DNA of 64,000 nucleotides from Nageia nagi (taxonomy: Eukaryota; Pinophyta), in contig JBITNC010000001.1 in the NCBI GenBank assembly GCA_050084985.1, forward strand, positions 46,314,001 to 46,378,000. Reading direction: 5' to 3'. The translations under genes and the position numbers were made by a program. Every line of letters starts with the position of its first letter. Positions within the stretch are counted from its first letter, which is position 1. The notes beneath the pieces were generated by a model, which saw only the letters and a program-made list of their open reading frames with translations, was not told the origin of the DNA and ran no database searches. Below are positions 59,021-64,000 of this stretch, one piece after another.

Positions 59021-59773
59021 TGTAGAATCTAAATTTTGAAAAACACAAATAAACATAATCAAATAAATAATCTACAATATATAATTAAATATACAATAAA
59101 CACTATCAAATTGTAATAGATATACATGATCATGCACTTGATATGAAGAGTGTGTACAATGCTCAAAAGTAGATATAAATGAATCTTCAAAGTATTAGGA
59201 TCGTACTCATGGTAAGATCAAAGCTAATATTCATGTGCATGAACCAATAGCTCAACCATCCAAGCCTAGAACCCTCTATCTAAAATACGCACACCATTGA
59301 TGACTTGAGAGAAGCACATCACTATCAACATAGGAGAAGCATGTCACTAACTATGTGGAATATGTTGAATTATGATGTGCACCAAAGATAGAAAGTCTAG
59401 AACTTAGAGTATAACAAATTATCAAGATAGGTGGCATCCAAAGACACTATTATAGTTGAAAACCACCTATCAGAGTTCTTTATTAATATCAAAAGATTTC
59501 CAATCTGTAGAGATCAACCTATCCATCTGTTTATATAGCTTGCAAAAGATAAAGAAAAGAGTGAAGGTCAACTTTTTGTAATAATATAATCAATGTTATA
59601 TTCAAGATACTTTAAAATAAGACCCATGATATATGATATAGTATTTAATATAACACATGGCATTGCATTATAATATCCTTTTATCTTGACATAATGTAAT
59701 ATTGCATTAAATCATTTAAGAAGTTTAAATATGATTTATTAAATAAATAATAAATAATTTTTAGACATATATA
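59021..59773 (-). repeat. 5' LTR of the gag-only element
   Basis: Partner of 54248-54993. Roughly one change in ten positions by eye indicates an old insertion. Confidence 0.78.
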
Positions 59774-59778
59774 TCTTG

Positions 59779-60220
59779 ATAATTTTACCAAATGAATTAA
59801 TATATCAATAAGGTAACTTATAAAACCACTCACTTACATCAACTTAGAGACTACTTGAAAAGAAATTGACCATCAAATTATCTTCGTTTCTTATATTCAA
59901 AATGCACTCCTCTTAAAATGTAATGAGATGTTATTTGGGATCTCCTTCTCCATTGAATATTTTGAATTTAGGGGTCTTGAAATTGAGTAGGAGTTATAAA
60001 TTCCATATCTTCTTAGATAAAAGAATACTAAAGGAACTATCACAACCATCTCTTTTTTGTTGTGCCTTCAATTGATATATGATGTCTACCAAATCCTTAT
60101 TAATGTTTATAAATTGTTGATATAATCCTTGATTAAAATTAATGTAAGCTTGTTATATATTCTAATTATTACCAATTGGAAACCCTAATATAGCCATGAG
60201 TTTATTCCAAACATAAGGAT
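59779..60220 (-). pseudogene. Gypsy gag fragment
   Basis: Minus-strand reading gives KTPKFKIFNGEGDPK-HLITF and DNLMVNFFSSSLS, the conserved start of the retrotransposon gag core (F-G-GDP...HL..F, then LF..SL.G.A..W). It has stops. It lies between the gag-only element and the LINE tail, and is probably part of an older gypsy copy into which both inserted. Confidence 0.5.
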
Positions 60221-60229
60221 TTTTTTTTG

Positions 60230-61386
60230 AATGAAAAAGGCTTTTATATTACTAAAATTTTTTCCATGCAAAAGAGGGTGGGTGGAATTGAGCACACCCC
60301 ATGGAACACCATAACATCAAACTAATTACTTAATAGTTAGGAATGGAATACAAAAAAATCATCAAATCAAAAAATACCTCACCAAAATATAGCAACAACA
60401 ATCAATGAACCATTGAAAATCATAATAAAAATAAACTCATAGTACCCAATACTAATAACCAATAGAATATAACACCACATGAATCATGAGAATACAAAGA
60501 GAAATATTATCAAAAAATTACATACATTCATAACCACCACCCTTAATAGTAGTAACACTCCATCCATCATTGTAATTAATCTCCCTAGCATTAGCACACA
60601 TATCAATACCATGGGTAGGCTAGGGTGAGGGATTTGAAGCATCTCCCCAACTAGTAATTGGAGAAGAGGCTTATGACCAAACATCCCATCCATTATAAGA
60701 GTGAGAAGTAGTAGGTTCTATTAACTTTATATGTTTTAGGTTAGATGGAGGTTACGACTAGTGACAAGGCAAATTTGTAGGAGTGATAAGAGACATACAT
60801 TACAATGGAGGTGGAATACGACTTCGTGATTGATGCTTGGAATCACCATAAGATTATGCCTGATGAGGAGGAAAATTATCTAGCAAGACTTAAATAATAG
60901 TTCAAGGATCATCCCCCCAATGTTCAAGTAAATTACATAAGTACTAATACTCTACATGAACTTTTTTCACTTGTATCATAATCTGCAACTAATAATCATA
61001 GAAAATAACATATTTATTAGCAAGAGAAAAGGTGGTAAAAGGGTTTTATAAAAAAAAAGCACTATATTATTTCTTATTTTTGATAGATGGTAGAGAATAC
61101 TAATTTTAAAAATATACAAAACTTTTCCTAAAGGATTTGTAAATTGAAGAGGATCCCCAAGAATACCATAAACCCAAGAGCAAGAAGACACTAAGAAATA
61201 ATTAAAAAAGTAGATATTCCAATCCCAATACTTCTTAGCTTTAACACATAATAAAAAAATATGGGAAAATATTCAAACTCTTAATAAGGAGGATAGGTAG
61301 TATTAACCACAGCTAAATATGTACATAGATGCCCAATACAAAGACCTTGATGAAGAAGAATCTAGGAAAACAAAATCTTCTTAGGT
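60230..61386 (-). other. LINE 3' region, no clear coding
   Basis: About 1.15 kb between the last recognisable ORF2 piece and the poly-A tail. Short frames (60484-60693, 60976-61191) are probably eroded ORF2 C-terminus and 3' UTR; I saw no zinc knuckle or RNase H signature. Confidence 0.45.
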
Positions 61387-64000
61387 TCAATATACTTTTC
61401 GTAGATAATAAAAAATGCAAAGAGCATTAGGATTATGAAGAAATAAGATCCCATATAAGGTTAAATGTATGATAAATAGGGACATTGGGAGAAATCTAGG
61501 AGTAACCATGATGAGGCTTATATTTAACAAAACCCATATGTTGAGGCCAATACCAATTAGACCACCATTGCATTTGAAAATGGAGACCAACCTTCCTCCA
61601 AATGGAAAAAAGAGTTCTACATCCACATCCAAATCAAAAGTAAATTTATCATTTACTTTAAGATTCAATATGTGATGAAAAGCATCCTATAAATGTCATG
61701 TTTTGGTATGGGAATTATAAAACTAAAGAATGGATCTAATTCCCTTCCTATAAAATATGAGATCTCAGACCCATTGAACTTGGAAAAGAGGCAACCCTGT
61801 ATAAGAAAAAACTTTGGACCACTAAATATTAAGTGCAGCTAGAGAAGCACTAGCAAACTTGCTTCAAATATGCCAACTAAGCCAAGGTTTAAGAGATTCA
61901 TAGGATTTCTAGATGCTCTCGATTACAAAAGAACCTTGAATTTTGATAACAATAAGAATAATGAGGAGGGTTTGAAAGGTAAGCCCCTTCTAAGCCATTT
62001 TTCCAAAAGGAAGTCCCTGATAAATGTAATGGTGAACTAGAAGCTTCCATGGTTCATTCCCATCCAAAGCTCACAAAATCCATTTTGCACACAAAATAAA
62101 ACCTTGAGAGTTACAATTAAAAATACCCATACCACCATCTAACTAAGGAAGATAACAAATATCCTTAAACACTATGTGAAATCCTCATTTATGGACATCA
62201 TAAGACCATATAAAATCCCTTAGTAATTTATCCAACTTTAGATTGCAAGAATTGGAAGGCATCTAATAAGAAGAATAATAAACATGAGTTGAAGTGATAA
62301 CCTTAGAAAAAATCTAAAACTTTCCATATAAAGATCATTTCTTAGTTTTCTAGTAGCTCAACTTTTTTTCAACCTTTTGAATTATAAAATTCCATAACTA
62401 AGTAGGGGAAGCCTAAAAAGCAAAATAACTTCCTAAGAATTTAAACATTTGTCCATTGTAAATTCATTTTCAAGGAAATTAAGCAAGCTAGTTAGGGATA
62501 GGATGTATGGAATGTCTATAGCAAGAATTATTTTTTCACTAAATGCTAGAACCAAAAGAATGACAAAATGTGTCCAAGAATTTCAAAGTAATTTTAATAT
62601 ATTGTTCATTTTATTTCAAAGTGAGAAATGAGTCATCAAGAAAATGATCATTTAAGAGTTGTAATTGAGAATTGGGAAGGGAGATTCCTTGAATAAAATC
62701 TTAAGAGGTTTGATGAGCCAAAAGGTAACTAAAAGCTTGTGTAGCCAAGATAAAGAAGGAGGTAGCAAGAGAAAAACCTTGGCAAACAAAGAGAGCAAGA
62801 GTAATACTTTTAGATTAAGATCCATTCATTATAAGAAAAATAATGATAAAATACCATTCAATTTGATCATAGAATTTTTTAAAATCAATCTTGATAAATA
62901 AAATATCTTGATCTAAAGAATGAGATCATTCGATACCTTCCCAAACAACAATATCATTACCTAAAATATATCTACCTTTTATAAACCCATTTTTCTTAGG
63001 TAAAATGATCAAAGGTAAAAAAGGTCAAAGATTAAGGGCTAAAGCATTGAAAATAATTGTTTACCTAAAATTTAATAGAGTAATTGGATGCCAATTAGTG
63101 ATGTATTAGGGATCACTAGTTTTAGGTATAAACTTGATGTCACCTTTATTAATCATGGGGCGTAAGGAACCAGTGGATAGAGCTTCTTTGTATACCTAAA
63201 AAAGGTTAAGCCCCAACATGCCCCAAATTGTTTTATAAAATTCATAGGGAAAGCCATCAATACCAGGAGCTTTATCATTGGCCATTTGAGAAAGTGTAGC
63301 CTTCAAATATTCTAAGGAAAGAGGTGTATCACAAAAGTCCATCTAAGCTTGAGAGAGCTTATGAGGTATGGAAGAAAAATATTCCTCCAAAGCTTATTGA
63401 TGAATAGAGGAAATTGGTTGAGAAGAAAAGAACTTCTAATAATGAACAATAAAGGTGGAGATACTCTTAGGAAGGGAGGTGAGACTAAGTCAATCATATT
63501 GAATGGAAATGAATTAAGAATATATGTGATTAGGAGGAAAAAGGCATCTAAATAATTATTTAGATACTTTATGTCCAACATTAAGCCAATTAAGATGAGC
63601 ATAGAGTTGACCACCATTAGCCTCATAAAGATCAACTTTTTTGATTTCATGGGAAAGAGTAGCAACATGTGCTTAAGTAGGGCCATTAAAAGGATGAGCT
63701 TCAAGAGTCTGGGTGGCTTGATAATGCTTAGTTTTGAGAATCTTATTAGACTTCCACCTTTCTTAACAAATTCAACACCAAGGATATGAAGAAATTTGGT
63801 AGTTTGAATAATAAAGTTGTTCCACCATTGTATCCAACTAGAAGAGCCATAAGGTTTAGGAATTAAATTCCAAATATGGTTGATATAAGCTATCATAGAA
63901 TGAGTCTATAAACAAGAGGTGTTCAAATAAAACTGAGAGCTAAAAATTTATGTAGGATACTAATAAAATGAAATAGAAAAAATAATAGGAACATGATTAA
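61387..64000 (-). pseudogene. LINE-1 ORF2 remnant (reverse transcriptase and C-terminal part)
   Basis: Minus-strand reading, in order. The pre-RT segment (63312-63896) is shifted and mostly out of frame. RT fingers have ANDKAPGIDGFPYEFYKTIW (about 63220-63290), then GDIKFIPK and NWHPITLLNF (about 63070-63160). Palm motif A reads FIKIDFKKFYDQIEW (about 62850-62895), preceded by KNGFIKGRYILGNDIVVWEG. The catalytic FADD-type box appears as FLDDSFL (about 62625-62650). Thumb and C-terminal segments continue through GGMGIFN (about 62130) to a piece at 61387-61668 with NLKVNDKFTFDLDVDVELFF. Many stops and frame changes. Nothing beyond 61387 is recognisable. Confidence 0.82.

Larger units (their letters stand above)
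54248..59773 (-). mobile_element. Gag-only LTR retrotransposon (TR-GAG/LARD-like), minus strand
   Basis: Direct repeats 54248-54993 and 59021-59773 share TGTAGA starts and matching ends. A purine tract (minus strand) abuts the left LTR at 54994. Flanks GCTTG (54243-54247) and TCTTG (59774-59778) look like a 5-bp target duplication with one change. The interior (about 4.0 kb) shows gag-like frames only. No RT, RNase H or integrase motif is seen on either strand. Confidence 0.72.
60221..64000 (-). mobile_element. LINE-1-type retrotransposon, minus strand, cut by window edge
   Basis: The 3' end on the minus strand finishes with TAATATAAAAGCCTTTTTTC followed by a short poly-A (poly-T at 60221-60229), the usual plant LINE tail. 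Upstream lie LINE reverse transcriptase motifs. The 5' part with the endonuclease lies beyond 64000 or is represented only by the last 100 bp. Target duplication could not be tested. Confidence 0.82.

Noticed and set aside
1-64000. CRISPR arrays, bacterial operons, prophage or other prokaryotic systems
   Set aside because: No evenly spaced identical repeats with unique spacers, no clustered long ORFs and no ribosome-binding pattern. All the repeats seen are eukaryotic retroelements or diverged tandem repeats.
1-64000. tRNA, rRNA or snRNA genes
   Set aside because: No cloverleaf-compatible A/B box pair or rRNA-like stretch was noticed. The TGGTATCAGAGC words are primer-binding sites beside LTRs, not tRNA genes. 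A tRNAscan-SE run would be decisive.

Overview
The window looks like nuclear DNA of a seed plant with a large, repeat-swollen genome. It is strongly AT-rich, has almost no long open frames, and is dominated by decayed Ty1/copia, Ty3/gypsy and LINE sequence nested in one another. A conifer or other gymnosperm would fit, but nothing here fixes the species. I recognise one convincing host gene: an intronless OCTOPUS-like (DUF740/UPF0503) gene on the minus strand at 32376-34541. A second candidate is a short exon of an unidentified gene at 28167-28338.

Layout. 1-17110: two direct copies of a very long LTR (over 3.5 kb) of a chromodomain-type Ty3/gypsy element, with RNase H/integrase remnants between them. 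The left LTR is split by an 8.5-kb copia element (794-9267) and carries a deletion of about 1 kb. 18480-21135: 5' part of another copia element, minus strand. 22085-24440: RT-RNase H-integrase remnant and probable LTR of a different gypsy element, plus strand. 24775-27979: a young, complete 3.2-kb LTR element, minus strand, with perfect ATGTT target duplication, near-identical LTRs and one intact 752-codon ORF. 28000-38700: the only low-transposon, gene-bearing stretch. 38900-40890: end of an LTR element and a diverged tandem array. 40901-53465: a Tat-like gypsy element whose protease-RT core is replaced by a second, 3'-truncated copy of the same copia family seen at 794-9267. 54248-59773: a gag-only LTR element, minus strand, inserted near an older gag fragment. 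60221-64000: LINE-1-type element, minus strand, running off the window edge.

The feature most worth attention is the 24775-27979 element. It is an internally deleted chromovirus that kept gag, the zinc knuckle, protease, the integrase C-terminus and a chromodomain in one continuous frame, but lost reverse transcriptase, RNase H and the integrase catalytic core. Its LTRs differ by about three transitions and two homopolymer length changes, so it moved recently and must have used enzymes supplied in trans. It lies 183 bp from a plausible host exon.

The reading is by eye. Domain calls rest on motif recognition, and boundaries of decayed elements are approximate unless a terminal TG/CA, PBS, PPT or target duplication is cited.
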